Shown here in pieces: positions 46,201 to 57,703 of a stretch of DNA of 64,000 bases. Made by a program: the position numbers and the translations under genes. How positions within the stretch are numbered: the stretch's first letter is position 1; the number at the start of each line of letters is the position of its first letter. This DNA is from Zoroaster sp. YZ-2022 (lineage: Eukaryota > Echinodermata > Asteroidea > Forcipulatida > Zoroasteridae), in NCBI GenBank assembly GCA_029582265.1, contig CM055819.1, positions 37,155,384 to 37,219,383 of the forward strand, read 5' to 3'. The notes below the pieces were generated by a model. The model was not told where the DNA came from. It did not search any database and worked only from the letters and a program-made list of their open reading frames with translations.

Positions 46201-48542
46201 CTTTCTTCGAATCCTTTTATGTTCTGATTTCCTTTTTTGGGGTACTCCTGCATCACCTGGGAGGTTAAAAAAACCAAGAAAGCACTTAGCTGCTGATCGA
46301 TTAAAACAACATCATTTGGGGTGGGGTCTGAAGTAGGGCCAGTTTCAAAATAGGGATAACCACTGTACTGAGATATTTCAGAAACCGTTGCAGATTTAAA
46401 ATTGCTCTTTTGGTTAGAATTACATTCATTCTGAATGGCGCCCACAGTAGTGCTTTATGATGACCAAAATTTCACATCGTTACACAAAATTTTCTAGTTA
46501 AAAAAAAGTGCCTTATAGTTTTGCCGTTTCGTAAAAACGACGACAAATTAATCAAAAGTGAAAATGAATTGAATCAAATTATATAAATGAAGTAAACGAT
46601 GGAGGTTCTATAGTGAATATAAATTATTTGATATAACAAATTGTTAAAACAGCCAACTATATTCTCCAGTAACATAATTAATCCAAAGATGGGAGTAAGA
46701 AACGAACACTTGCATATTTACATGTACATGTACATGTATGTACTCACACGTTCCATTGCTGTGTAATCGTTTATTGTCTGTGCTACCATCCTTCTCAGGT
46801 ACTTTGATGCCCTTCTTTTTCTCGCACTCGATATCCTTTGTCAGTTCGGCTTCGAAAATTACAACAATAATTGTTAATAAAAAATTAAAATACTGCAAAA
46901 GGATCAAGTGAAAATACAAACAAAACAAATTTGCAAAAACAATAGACACAATCGGCGAACGGAGTCACGTGACTCATAGTGGGTATACAATGTAAACAAA
47001 CCAAGCAACGTGCAAAAGCATGGCTTCTTCCGAGTGCTTCTCCTTTTGGTGCGATTTTAAATATGTTTAACTCCTTTACATAAAAATACACCACAGACTT
47101 AAAAAACATTTTAAAATATTTTCAGGAAGTGGCCAAATTTTGCAGGTTGGGGGTTCCCCATAGATAAAACGGTCCCCATAGATAAAACCCCGATAGGCAC
47201 TATAATTATACTCACCTATTGTTTGGTGGAACTTTCCTGCAGCCCCCCGATTTCCACTTTTATTTAATAAGTCCATTTCAGAATTGCCCATCTCGGTTAG
47301 CATCTGTGATACACTGTCATCACCCTTGCTCATGGTAACTGCTTTACTGAATTTTGGCAGCCGGTCACTACATGCCTTTTTAGCTGTAAAAACAAAATAT
47401 ACATGATTGATACTCAATGATAGGCCCAAAATACAATACAAAAAGAAAACAACACTGTGAATTTTAGAGCATAGTTGGCTGAATAATTGTTTAGACTCAG
47501 CACATACTGTATGCGCACAAGCGTATCACGCAGCAATGCATTTCGGCAGTGCACGACATACATGTACAAAAAATGTACAATAACTACATGTATGGCAACA
47601 GTGTACATGCTGTTCCAGACGAAGATGTGCACGATCATTTAAAACAGGTGTAGGCTAGGCCTATACTTAAACAACTTTTCATCAGACAAGTTAAATCAAC
47701 ATTGCCGTTAGGCAAAAAACACAATTGTTTGAGGGTTTTGTACAGCCCTGATGACGTACATGTATAGGCCGATTAAAAAAATTACTCGAATATGAAAAAA
47801 AAATCCTGTTTTTCATCAGGAAATGAGCTAAAACTGGGGCTTCATTTTTTTTAATTGTGTAGGAATTTGGCTTAATTTTCCAAATCTTAGTCATTGTTAC
47901 AATTGTTAGTTTTGTCATAGGCCCATGCATACATGTATCTTGAAAAATGTATAGGGGCCTAGGCCTAACAGACACACGTCGTTAGGCCTACTCAATTCAG
48001 TCTTCCCTTTGTTGCAAGTACATGTTGTACTTGTAGTTACCCCACAAGCAATAGCGTGTACGCGCACGCACACACAATCCAACTTGGGTACGAGTTGATT
48101 TGGGTACGAGTTGATTTGGGTACGAGTTGACTTGGCCTAGCCTGGGTACGTACACTGTACGTAGGCGTACTACGTCGCGAGTTGGGTACTAAGTAAAAAA
48201 AGAAAAGACTAACGAACGTTACTACAACTTACAAGTAACGTTACTAACACAACTGTTAGTAGTACTTGTTGTCACTCGTGTCATATTTTTTAGCTTACCT
48301 GGTGCCTTAAACAGAACAATGCCGTTGTACTCCACGAGCTGTTCTTTGTACATTAAGCCATCGCCATTGTCGACTATTGTCGGCCATTGGCAGGTAACGG
48401 TACTGCCGATTTCCACATCATCACGATCAGTGCCACTGCCAGTCATTACCACTTCAGAGCTCTTGTGAATATACGACTCGCGCTCGAGAGGATAGTATAC
48501 CACCAAATACATGACATTCTTCTGGTTTGGTTGAGGTGGCAT
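37244..48542 (-). CDS. BEN-domain protein gene C, complete 461-residue model
   Basis: Start ATG 48542, stop 37246-37244. Exons: 48542-48299 (MPPQPNQKNVMYLVVYYPLE, N-terminal BEN-protein module), 47383-47216, 46849-46748 (basic, Lys-rich), 45843-45766, 44713-44594 (coiled coil, KELYA end), 44492-44194 (Pro/Ser/Thr repeats), 38460-38208 (BEN domain: RFCNVKVGSVRLYTLEQSAL, LITSLFTQAQLASS, PPLDQTKIAAVR), 37365-37244 (tail). All are bounded by AG/GT sites, the phases agree, and the sum is 462 codons with stop. A further exon-like piece (46256-46186) breaks the phase and may be skipped. BEN proteins bind DNA and often repress transcription. An intron holds a 5.55-kb transposon and another a minisatellite, yet the frame is intact. 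This suggests that the gene is under selection or very young. Confidence 0.78.
37397..37672 (-). mobile_element. tRNA-derived SINE with target duplication
   Basis: An insert of about 220 bp is flanked by a 29-bp direct repeat (37397-37425 and 37644-37672, beginning AATAGATGTAATAATTGCAT). Inside, the minus strand has an A-box-like GCTCAGTGGTCTAGA and a B-box-like GGGTTTGAAACCC. It lies in the last intron of gene C. The cloverleaf does not close well, so I do not call a tRNA gene. Confidence 0.72.
37855..38110 (-). mobile_element. tRNA-derived SINE
   Basis: Minus strand: a tRNA-like head with A box TGGCCGAGCGGTCTAG and B box GGGTTCGAATCCC. The body follows with CCTTCAGCAAGACACTTAA and CTTCGTCCTTCGGATGGGAC, a core shared by many invertebrate SINEs. 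It is in the same intron of gene C. The 74-codon frame across it is not a gene. Confidence 0.8.
38571..44120 (-). mobile_element. Academ (AcademX)-like DNA transposon, copy 2
   Basis: A 5550-bp near-identical copy of 15620-21170, with the same TAGGTAGGGG termini. It is flanked by a different 3-bp duplication, ATG (38568-38570 and 44121-44123). Different target duplications show two independent insertions rather than a segmental duplication. It sits between two exons of BEN gene C (38460 and 44194) in the sense orientation, so gene C must splice across it. Confidence 0.85.
39331..43706 (-). pseudogene. AcademX-like transposase/nuclease, copy 2 (less damaged)
   Basis: From ATG 43706 to stop 39331. 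Segments: 43706-43540 (PCPICKEDI, Cys/His), 43112-42660 (helical, EKTSQILRSYFKSHGKEEDE), 42556-42320 (VAPDMLGLS, AGDNVDHDI), 42176-41480 (GDKTCILSTLNF, VITFDQPLYWKA, GCFHTFMNLLGA, LESVYGENTV), 41400-40900, 40773-40280 (VVFDGYGGPS), 40270-39920 (APGDADVDIV, LIGEDTDLLILLLHYAD, LFIHAFT), 39876-39331 (MDALDWGW, Cys-rich end, SDSDEL). The three acidic positions in the middle suit a DDE transposase. GDADV, GEDTDLL and IHAFT suit an XPG/FEN-type nuclease. The remaining breaks are small indels; several are absent or different in copy 1. Confidence 0.75.
44819..45283. repeat. 21-bp minisatellite, about 22 units
   Basis: Unit TTGTCCCGATGTTTGGGCGAG, head to tail, with two variable sites (TTTG/TTTT before GGCG; CGAG/CGGG). 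Variants occur in runs of two to four. It lies in an intron of gene C between 45766 and 44713. The period is a multiple of three, so frames stay open on both strands; none is a gene. Confidence 0.95.
48085..48150. repeat. Short tandem repeat in intron 1 of gene C
   Basis: Three to four copies of TTGGGTACGAGTTGATT (about 19 bp), about 150 bp downstream (minus sense) of exon 1. No function evident. Confidence 0.7.
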
Positions 48543-49391
48543 TGTCAGGTTTATAACTGTACTTCACAATGTGAAAGCTACGTTTACTGGTACATGTATT
48601 GTGAAGGAAATGTTTCAAAACTCTAATTTTGCGACACGGTCTCCAATAAATACTTCTCTAGCCGTCGCAATAAATTTCAAAAGGGCGCGAATGTTTTTCT
48701 GATTGACCTTTTAGGCATACAGCCCACGTATTGACCAATCACTGCCGCGAATAGCGCGTCTCCCGATATGATGTCATTTACTCAGCAATAATCAGCGGTC
48801 TGGGGCACTGCTGCGTTGCAAGCATTGATCCCAATTCTCTCTAATGGGGATCAATGGTTTGCAAGCGATTGGTTAGTACGCTGACCGCTCCCTAGACCGC
48901 TGATTATTGCCTAAGTCAAATAACACGGGCCGCGCGCCGGGAGCGTGGTTGGTTAGAGGTTGAAGGTCATGAAGGTTTTCCTTTTTTTTCGTACACGGAT
49001 AGAATTTCGTAAAAGATTTTTTTTAAGTTTCAAATTCAGTAAATTGATACAATAATCGATAGATAAAAAATCTAATATTTAATATCATATAAAAATTATA
49101 TTGGAAGCATCTTCTAAAAAAAAACAATTTTTTTAATGGAAAGTTTCGGCTGTCTAGAATATAATTATGTGAACGTGGTTAAGTTGGTGGATGCGAAGGT
49201 ACGAAATGACTCGAAAGCGTTACACATGTAGTAGGCCTACGTGTGGGTTGCAAATTCCTTGCGCTCTAGCACTTAGCAGTCTAAAACAATTCTCAATAGA
49301 ATACTAGTATAGGCCTAACGTTACATTTGTAATTGTAGTTTCTAACGTTAGTTAGTTACCCGTTCTGTTAGTATTGATTCCAAAGATTATT
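48543..49391. promoter_or_regulatory. Intergenic region between divergent BEN gene C and Tnp2 gene 2
   Basis: 850 bp between the two start codons. It contains CpG-containing GGCCGCGCGCCGGGAGCGTG near 48930, a fold-back element (48774-48922) and repeated AACGTTA words near 49317-49355. By position it should hold both promoters. No core element is certain. Confidence 0.4.
48774..48922. repeat. Fold-back MITE-like repeat in the divergent promoter region
   Basis: Outer arms CAATAATCAGCGGTCT and AGACCGCTGATTATTG; inner arms GCAAGCATTGATCCC and GGGGATCAATGGTTTGCAAG. Non-coding. Confidence 0.78.
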
Positions 49392-51696
49392 ATGGCAGAA
49401 GAAGTAGGCCTAGGCCGAAGTGCCTCCGGTGTTGGAAGCGATGTGAACGGAGATAAGACTAAGACTCAGAGTCAGAGAAGTGGACGACGACGTGGCCCGT
49501 ATACTAAATGGGTGTCATGGATGTCGGAACCAGTACAAATTCAATCTGGAGCTGTACCAGAACTTCACGTCGAAGCAGAAGACAGTCAAGACACAGTACA
49601 TGTAAGCTAGTATAATAATAATAAATATATATTTTTTACGTTGTCACCAATAACTGTTGTGATTCAAACAACATGGCGGACTTTAATTAAACCAAAGCCA
49701 AGGGCGAAGGCAGATCATGTCAGAGAAAGCCTTTTGCTATTAACTTTTTTTATACATTTTGAGAGGGCGAATTTTACCTGTCCTAATAATGTAAACGATG
49801 GTTATGCTTATGACTATGACTAGCACACACATGGGGGAAGTGGTATGTACGAAAATAGAGATATTGATGTCAATAGTCAAATTGCCCTCATGTGATGTGT
49901 GGACCTAAGTTAGTAGTCCGAGTAACTTGGACCCACATTGGCCTTTTTTAACATTTAGACATTTTCTGGCAATGTGGGGTCCAAGCAAGATGTCTCCCCT
50001 GGACAACAAAGCAACCTAGCTAGGTGTTGGATTTTTATTGTTCAGAAACAATGCTCTGGGGATTAGGGTTAACAAGATTAGCACTTATAGCAGACATACT
50101 GTATAGTGGTTTGTGTGTGAAAGAAAAACAATATTTCCGAATTGGGCAGCATTGCACTCCAAAATGTAAAAATTTGACTAAGTATTTTGAAAAGAAAAAA
50201 ATTGCTCACTACAGACTATCATAGATGTGATCTGTATCATCTAAAAAAATCCTACAGAATACTTTTGTATTTACTTTTTACTTGCAGGTTGTACCTCCAA
50301 AAATCCCAAGGTGTGGTTCAGCTGTTGATATACATGTACATGACGTACCTTCGGACACCTGTATGCCTGATCCATCAGGTTACGATGATGTGAAATATAG
50401 CGACTATATTCAGCCAATCAATGACCATGAAGATGAACAACTTGATTTGCTTCTTTCAGATTTACACTCGGTAGTTCAAGCAGAGTGTCGTGAAGATCTT
50501 GTTGATGATAATATTCCTGAACAATTAGCCACAATAGCCGATGATGTTCTTCAGGCTGCCGAACATGAAACTGAAGAAATGCTCAATGTAGATGAAGACA
50601 AACATGAAGATCCTCTTTTGTATGATGGGTCAAGGCGACATTTAGGAGTTGTAATGTTACTGCTCAGTTGTTTCATGATTCGTTTCAGATTGTCCGACGA
50701 AACGATGCAATATTTGCTGATACTGTTGCAGTTATTGTTACCTGAAAACAACTGTCTAGTGCGATCGCTACATAGCTTCAAGAAATATTTGGGGAAATTA
50801 ATATGTGCACCCATACTACAATACTACTGTGCCCATTGCTACACCCATGTTGGAAAGGAAGCAACAAGATGCACAAATGAACGCTGCATGAAAGACTTAA
50901 CAGTGTCAGGCGCTGTGGCATACTTTGTTTTACACAGTATAATTTCTCAACTTCAAGTACTGTTTAAACGCAAACGTTTTACTGAACAAATTCGCGAGCA
51001 TCGTTTTTCTCATTTCCGGTCTAAATCTGCTGGTACATTAAATGATGTGTATGATGGCATACTGTACCAAGATCTCTACAGCAAAGGCATTTTGAACAAT
51101 CCCAACAACTTGTCATTTGCCATGAGTACAGATGGCGTTGCAATTTTAAAGTTCGAAAATCTCAATGTGGCCAGTATATATGCTGATTAACGAATTACCA
51201 CTTGCTGAGCGAAAAGCAAGAGAACATCCTATTTTACGGCATATGGATATCACCACGGAAGCCAATGATGTGGAGTTTTCTTAAACCAATGTTTCATGAG
51301 TTGAAACAACTTGAGAATGGTGTGAATTTTGTGGACCATAATGGAGAAGAATTCCAATGCCAAGCAGCTCTGTTAACTTGTACGTGCGACCTTCCAGCAA
51401 AGGCCCTCGTTGCAAACGGCATGCAATTTAATGGGAAATTTGGCTGTTGGCATTGTCTACAGGAGGGTGAAAATTACCGGACAACATCTGGGGGAAACTG
51501 TCACGTATACCCATACAATGCAGGAGACCCATCAGGACCGAAACGCACTGTAGATGACATAGAACGGGACGTTGATCAAGTTGTTGACAAAATGAACCAA
51601 GGTCGAAAGGATTATGTAACAAATGGTATCAAAGGGCCTTCTTGGCTCATGTACTTAAGCTGGTTCCACTTTGCCAATGGGTTTGTTATTGATTAG
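49392..51696 (+). pseudogene. Tnp2-type (CACTA/EnSpm) transposase, element 2, frameshifted
   Basis: Exon 1 from ATG 49392 (MAEEVGLGRS, then RRRGPYTKWV, the same RGPY-K motif as element 1) to a GTAAGC donor after 49601. Exon 2 starts at 50288, in phase 0, after TTGCAG. It reads an acidic N-region, the zinc ribbon CAHCYTHVG and CTNERC, the helical LHSIISQLQVLF segment and MSTDGVAILKFENLN. Two shifts (near 51165 and 51200) interrupt WPVYMLINELPL. The frame then continues LFYGIWISP, FLKPMFHELK, CTCDLPAKALVANG, GKFGCWHCLQEGE and KGPSWLM, and stops at 51696 (FANGFVID). The last third of a Tnp2 protein, well represented in element 1, is missing. It is diverged enough from element 1 to be a separate family. 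Confidence 0.8.
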
Positions 51697-52709
51697 GCCA
51701 CTCACATTTAATTGTGAGTTTCCTGTTTAAGGTTTTAAAAAATGGACGAGGTCACTTTTAATTATTAATTATTAATTATTTTCAGGCGGTTAACTTTTTG
51801 TGGCGGCTGCCATTTATATCGCGATACTTTGGGGTTTTGACTGGCACAAGCAGGTTACTATTGCATTTTAACACCATACTGTAGTGTTCTCTTACATGGT
51901 ACAGGCTTCATACTTAATAAAGGACTAGTAATTTTGTAATCATAATTTTTATGTGTGAAATAAATATTTCTTAGTACATGTATTTGTATGTTTTTCATGT
52001 GTGACTTACCCGTATTAACACAATTTGCTCCTTTACATTTACAATAATTATGCAGCAGCAGCAGGGGTAGCGCGAACTTGCACCTAGGAGTTAATATACG
52101 TTTTTGATCACTACAATTTAAATTTAGGGGTTGTTGAAGGATCAAATGAACCCATTGCTTCTATTGTTTTGAAATTCACATTTGCGAAATTTGATGTTTT
52201 TGACCCTTTTAAAAAAAAACTATCACTACCACTGCGCATCAGAGCATGTGAATATAAAGTGTTTTTTATACCCAGTAAACCTGTTTAAAAACAAAACAAT
52301 TTGCAAACATCAATAAGAATTGCAAAGAGAAAACAATCATACTGTTTTGGGGTAAGTTTTAATAACTTTTATGGGCCAAAACGAAAGACAAAACTGTGCG
52401 GACTTCAAATTAACATACATGTACATAATAATGAAGTGTCTTAAACATCTTTAACTTTTGATATCTTTCAGGTAAGGCACTAATGTCTTTACTCAAGAAA
52501 GAAGCAATTACACTAAAAACTGTCAGCATACTCTCAAACCTTGCATTGTCAATTTCTTTTCTTCATAAATGTGATATAATTCATGGAAACTGTTACATTT
52601 ACATCCAGTTTACATTGTTAAATGCAATCATGCTGTTTGTTCTACTAAGACTGATACACATGAAGTTGGATTTTCCATGTCTTTGAAAAAGTCAAGACCT
52701 GATTCACAG
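51697..52709. other. No gene; AT-rich tail after transposase 2
   Basis: About 1 kb. No remnant of the Tnp2 C-terminus, no palindrome array, and no inverted match to 35395-35735 was seen. Confidence 0.4.
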
Positions 52710-55700
52710 TTAGTTGAAATTTGCATTGGTTGGCTGTTTACGCCTCTTCACGCTTATGTTGTCCTTGTGTGCACAGTCTTGGCACTGTGGGTAAGTAGGG
52801 GAAGTCTTAAGATCCCAAGCTACATCAAAAATTAAACAAGAACAATACACACAGATCAGGTCATTTCCGGTGTTCGCATAGTAGAGTGCTTCTACCTTGT
52901 CGAGGCATGAATGTGCTTTGATAGCGATAGTGTGCATATCCAATTCTGATGGAAGAATAAGGTCTTGAAAAGTGTGCCCACATGTGTAAGAAAACGTATC
53001 TGCGTCCAGTACTGATTGGAGAGCCGCCTTCTTCCTCGGGCCTGTGTAAGTAAAGTGTAAAAGAGATGTTAGCTACAGGCGGTTTCATGCATATTTCACG
53101 ATACATGAAATCATTTGATACTTATATCTTGATTTAATACTCCAGTCACCGGCATTGAGACATCAAAATGTGTGAAAATGCTTCTTTTAAAAAGAACAAT
53201 GCAGTTTGCTTTTGTTAATGAACAGTGTAAAATACTCGCCAAGCTTCTTCTTGCTGTATATGACCCGCCACATGTCGCATTCTTCACAGCAGATGACAGT
53301 GTCACAGTTGTTGACATGCTGAACGGACGCATTAAATGGCAGGGTTCCTCTGCTGGTGGCCTTACTCATTGATGGTCTATGAACTTCAGTTGTGGTAGAA
53401 CCATATAACTCACTGCAAATTATTTTTAAAAGAAATGTGTTTAGGTGAACATGAAAAACTAAAATTTTCAAACTGTTGCTGGTTTGGAATAATTTGTTGT
53501 CCAGTATTTTCTTGCATCTTTTTTTTTTACAGCCTTCAGCAAGCCATAGTGTTGCTGTTTGACATTCATTCTGAAAAAAAGGTGAAAGCAAATATGTTTA
53601 AATAATGACATTACTAACTTGTGTAATTACCTGAAGGACTTAAAATGAAGGCCATCTTCATCTGGAACAGGGTCGGGTATCATATTCAAGGACTTGAAAG
53701 TGTCTGCATTCATCTTCACGGGGCGGCAAATCTTGCAGCTTTCCACACCACATTTCTTGACACTGCCAAAATATGTAGCATAAATATACGATTGATGCAC
53801 TTGTTTAGACTTTTCTAATTTACAAAGACATTTTTTGTCACATTTTTGTAAGAATTAAATAACCACATTGAAATTCACAAATATTGATACATACGTGAAT
53901 GAATAGTGTCGCTGCGTGCAACAGTGCTGGTAGAACTCAGTAATCGCCTCACTCTTCTCCACATCCTTCTTGACTGGTTTCCGTGGTATTTTTGGGTCTA
54001 TAGAGGACTTCATCCCAAATCACACCCAGAGCGTTGTCACTTGCAGGACGGAATGTCTCCATCTTTTTCCCAGACCAAAGAAGTCTCTGAAATAGTCAAT
54101 GTATTTTTTTTAATACCAATATATATTTTTTGTAAACTACTCGCATATACGTATAAAGCAGTCACCTGATTCATATACATGTAGTGCAAATCGTACCTCT
54201 GATGTGAGAATGACAGTGTCTGAGAAATGTTGTTCATAATTCCCATGCATGCTTTCATATCATCCTGAAAAGTTATACATTTAAAATATGTTTACAAGAC
54301 ATATTTCCATAGATATAAAAAGTACCTCTATAACTGAAGACACCAGATCTTTGGGTGGTTGAAGGGATTGGGCATACTGGTCCTCCACACCTGCCTTTTC
54401 AACGGCCTCGCGCACAGCTCCTACATTTGAGGCATTCTTCAATGCACTCTCTAAGGAGTGGTCAATGTGTTGCCTCATGATGCCAATAGACTGAAACAGT
54501 AATCATACAACAACCTAAATATTTCTATATAAATAAACAAAATCTCAAAATATCGGGGAAAAACAAGTTTTATAATTTTAATTTTACCACGGTATCACTG
54601 TGATTGGAAAAGTATTTTTCTTTACAAACAAACTTATCGTCTAAAATTTTGAAGGTATTTCAATTCAAGTATTTAGTATTCTGCGGGTCTCAAAAGTAGT
54701 GAGAATGGCTTGAAATGTATACAATGCAATGGTTGATATGAAAAGCTGATGAATCCGGAATTCACATCCATCAAAACGTATAAGTTCTCTTACCTGTAGG
54801 CCTATGTTAATTCCAGACATTACCCGCTCCACTGGATTTCGCCAGCTGTGATGAGGGGCAGTCCTCATTGCGACCAACATATCTAGGTCCAGTAGTAAAT
54901 ATAGACCAATAAGAGCCAGCTGGTTGGACGCAAAGGTATTATTATGATCTGGACCACCGTCCGTGTATAGCATCAGAATGGGATTCTGTGCATTCTGTGT
55001 CTTCACCTGAAATGATATACACAAAAGAAGTCTTAATTTCCAAGAACAGATATAAGGAAACAAACAAGATTATAATATTTTCTGTTTTAATTACTACTGT
55101 ATAATTGGTAATTTTCGCGAGGGCTTCATTACACACAAAAATAATAAATAGCAACACACAAGTCATTATGATTTTTGAAAATTGCGAAAATAACTGTAAG
55201 CAAAAAAATACCAATTATACAGTATTCAGTCCTATATCATCAACAATGACAAAACAGTTCTAATCAAAGAAAGCTTAATACCAATGTGTCATACAGTTCT
55301 GCACTGTGCCTCAAACCGGTTGAGGCTTCATATGCAGCCTCCTTCACTCCAACGAAGATTGAACCCCTGTAGAATGACCCCTCTATGCTGTCAGGGATGT
55401 CTACAAGCATCTGTACTGAGGGTATCAGAGACACTTTGGTGAAGTCATGGGCAGCAACAGCAAACACTTGGTCGGTGCATACAATGACTTCCCTGCCTCT
55501 CTCTACGGCAGCCACAGGGAAACCAGGCTCTCCACATTTCACACGATGCTTGTCATCTAAGCTTACTAGCGTGGTGTTGGCCTTGTATTTGACCGCAAAT
55601 TCTCTGAGGTACCTGTATAAATCAAAATATACAAAATTTAGCTTTTTTAGACATTTACCCCAACAAATTGAATTTTTAAGGGTACAATTTTAGGAGCTTT

Positions 55701-57083
55701 CGTGCATTTTTCTCAAAACTTGCAACACTTGTTACAAGTAACATGTGAACCTAAAGGACATTTTTATAGGAACTAAAAAAGATAGGGTATGAAACATAAT
55801 TTTGATTGTTTGCACAAATCAAATCAGATATATTGTCTTGGTATGGAAAATTCTTAATAGGTCACAACTGATTCCTCATCAAAATGATAATTGTTGGTGA
55901 TTCACTTTACATTTTGGAACAAAATAGATAGCTGTACTGAATAAAAAATCGCTGTAAATATCTACATGTAATAGGCTTACCGAAAGCATGCGGAACAGTA
56001 GTGACTGTCTTCATGTGTCAAGCGCAGTTGCCTCTGTTGAACCATCATTTTCAACTGGAACCTCTTTGTATAATGCTGCGCTTCCCGTGAGTTGGGATGT
56101 CTGGGATGAAATTGATATCTCACCCACTGGTGACTGGGAATTGGTGCATCAGGGGACACAATGCTGTCACTTGCTCAACCAAATCTCGCACTGAAAATGC
56201 TACCGCCATGTGGGAAACCTCTGTTTGACGCCGATCATCAACAGCTGACTGCTCAGTCAAAAACTGATTCATTGTGGCCCAGAAGACAGTGTATTTGTCA
56301 CTGTGGCTACCATTTGACTCTCGCAAATCCACCAAGATGTCTGGGTCTTCAGCATCCAGTGCCAAACTCAAACGAAAATCCAATTGTTGAGCTGCCAAGT
56401 TGAGAGGTGCTGAGCTGGTGTTGGTCAGCTCATTGAACATGGCTTTGAGATGATACGAACTACCACGCACGAAAGAGCCAAACCTCTTGATGAAGGCTGT
56501 TCGCATAGCCCGCGGATGGTATACTGGCATTTCTTTCTTGATCTCATTGACAACATCCAATGACCTGTTGAAACTGTCGGCAGAATGATGCACTTTCCAT
56601 AAAAAGTGGTGGTCTGTGATATTTCCTCCATAAGAAAATGAACAAAGCAATGTGGGTACTGACAGACCTCCCGTGAGCGCTTTCACATACAAATAGCGTT
56701 CAAAGTTATCTGCAGGAGCAAAATCTGTTAAATCCAGAAACGTGTATGCCTCGATCCTTCCCAACGCTCCTTCAAGTTCCTGGAAACGAACACTTGGTGA
56801 AATATTGGTGGGAAGTAGGTTGGCGGTGCAGTTGCCATCAATGGGGAACACCCGGCCATGCTGTACTTTCATGGTTTTGTTCTTCTCCGCTAGAAGCTCA
56901 GTATAGGCCTGAAGAGCCAATACCAGCTTTTCAACAGATTTGGTCAGGGCTGCCCACTCAGCCCTAGTTGTGAAGTGCCTCAAACAATGAGTCGTAAGCG
57001 AACTGACAAGCTTTTTCATTGTATCAGATTTCAGATTTGCAGCCGTTCGTTTTCGGTGTCTTGTTTTTTCTGGCTCGTTGTAC
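52710..57083 (-). CDS. Multi-exon DDE-like transposon-type gene, family unnamed
   Basis: Minus-strand exons, most with good splice sites: 57083-55981, 55612-55282, 55006-54794, 54490-54326, 54264-54197, 54084-53895, 53762-53631, 53412-53240, 53041-52710. An upstream exon with the start is not found. Candidate catalytic residues in order: AVAAHDFTK, YTDGGPDHNNTF, then SWRNPVERVMSGI. They have DDE/RNase-H-like character. Zinc-binding motifs follow: YQHCCTQRHYSF, VKKCGVESCKICRP, VICCEECDMWRVIYSKKKL, CGHTF, CVYCSC and CQDCAHK. Two frame breaks occur, near 56158 (before PDAPIPSHQWVRYQF) and near 53990. The 53240 donor is GC rather than GT. I know similar uncharacterised proteins from marine invertebrates but no family name. 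A domesticated or mobile transposase is inference. Confidence 0.6.
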
Positions 57084-57703
57084 CTGTTTAAAAAAGTAAA
57101 AAGGAAAAAGAGGGGAGGAGAGGGGAAAAAGGGAAGTGCATATAAATGTGTATATCGTACTGACAATAAAAGTATAATTGAAAGTATTATGTTATTGATG
57201 ATCACATAGTTAATCATCCAAATTGGAGTACAAGTATCAAACAATATTGTGATGGCCATGCAAACAGATATTAACAGTACAGACAATGATGATGACATCA
57301 AAAGTTACAAAAACAGCAAAAACTGTAAAATATAATATTCCATGTTATTTTTCAAAATGAAACTTAAAGCGCTTCATGATCCACAACCCTGCATCCATAA
57401 ATGAGTATATTTTAAACTCATCAAGTATATTAAAAAATGGTGTCATACAGTAGCTGTAAGAAACTCTGATTAAAATGTCAGAATCAACTGAACATTTTGG
57501 AATGGATCTATTTTGTAAACAAATCAAATTATAAATTAAAAGATCACGAAACGCATTTAAGTTTTATTTTAATTTGTTAACTCTTACTCATATATAAAAA
57601 AGACACCATCTCATGTCCATCGCACATCTGTATGTAGTTGCAAATGAATAGTCCATTCAATAACAAGAACACAGCTCAAAAGAACTGAATGAAAGTGAAA
57701 TGT
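57084..57703. other. AT-rich spacer upstream of the DDE-like gene
   Basis: No exon recognised. The AT-rich frame extending 5' of 57083 is hydrophobic low-complexity and is not the protein start. Confidence 0.35.

Noticed and set aside
53520..53570. Extra exon in the DDE-like gene
   Set aside because: An acceptor is present, but joining 53631 directly to 53412 gives the family-like FSELYGSTTTE in frame without it.
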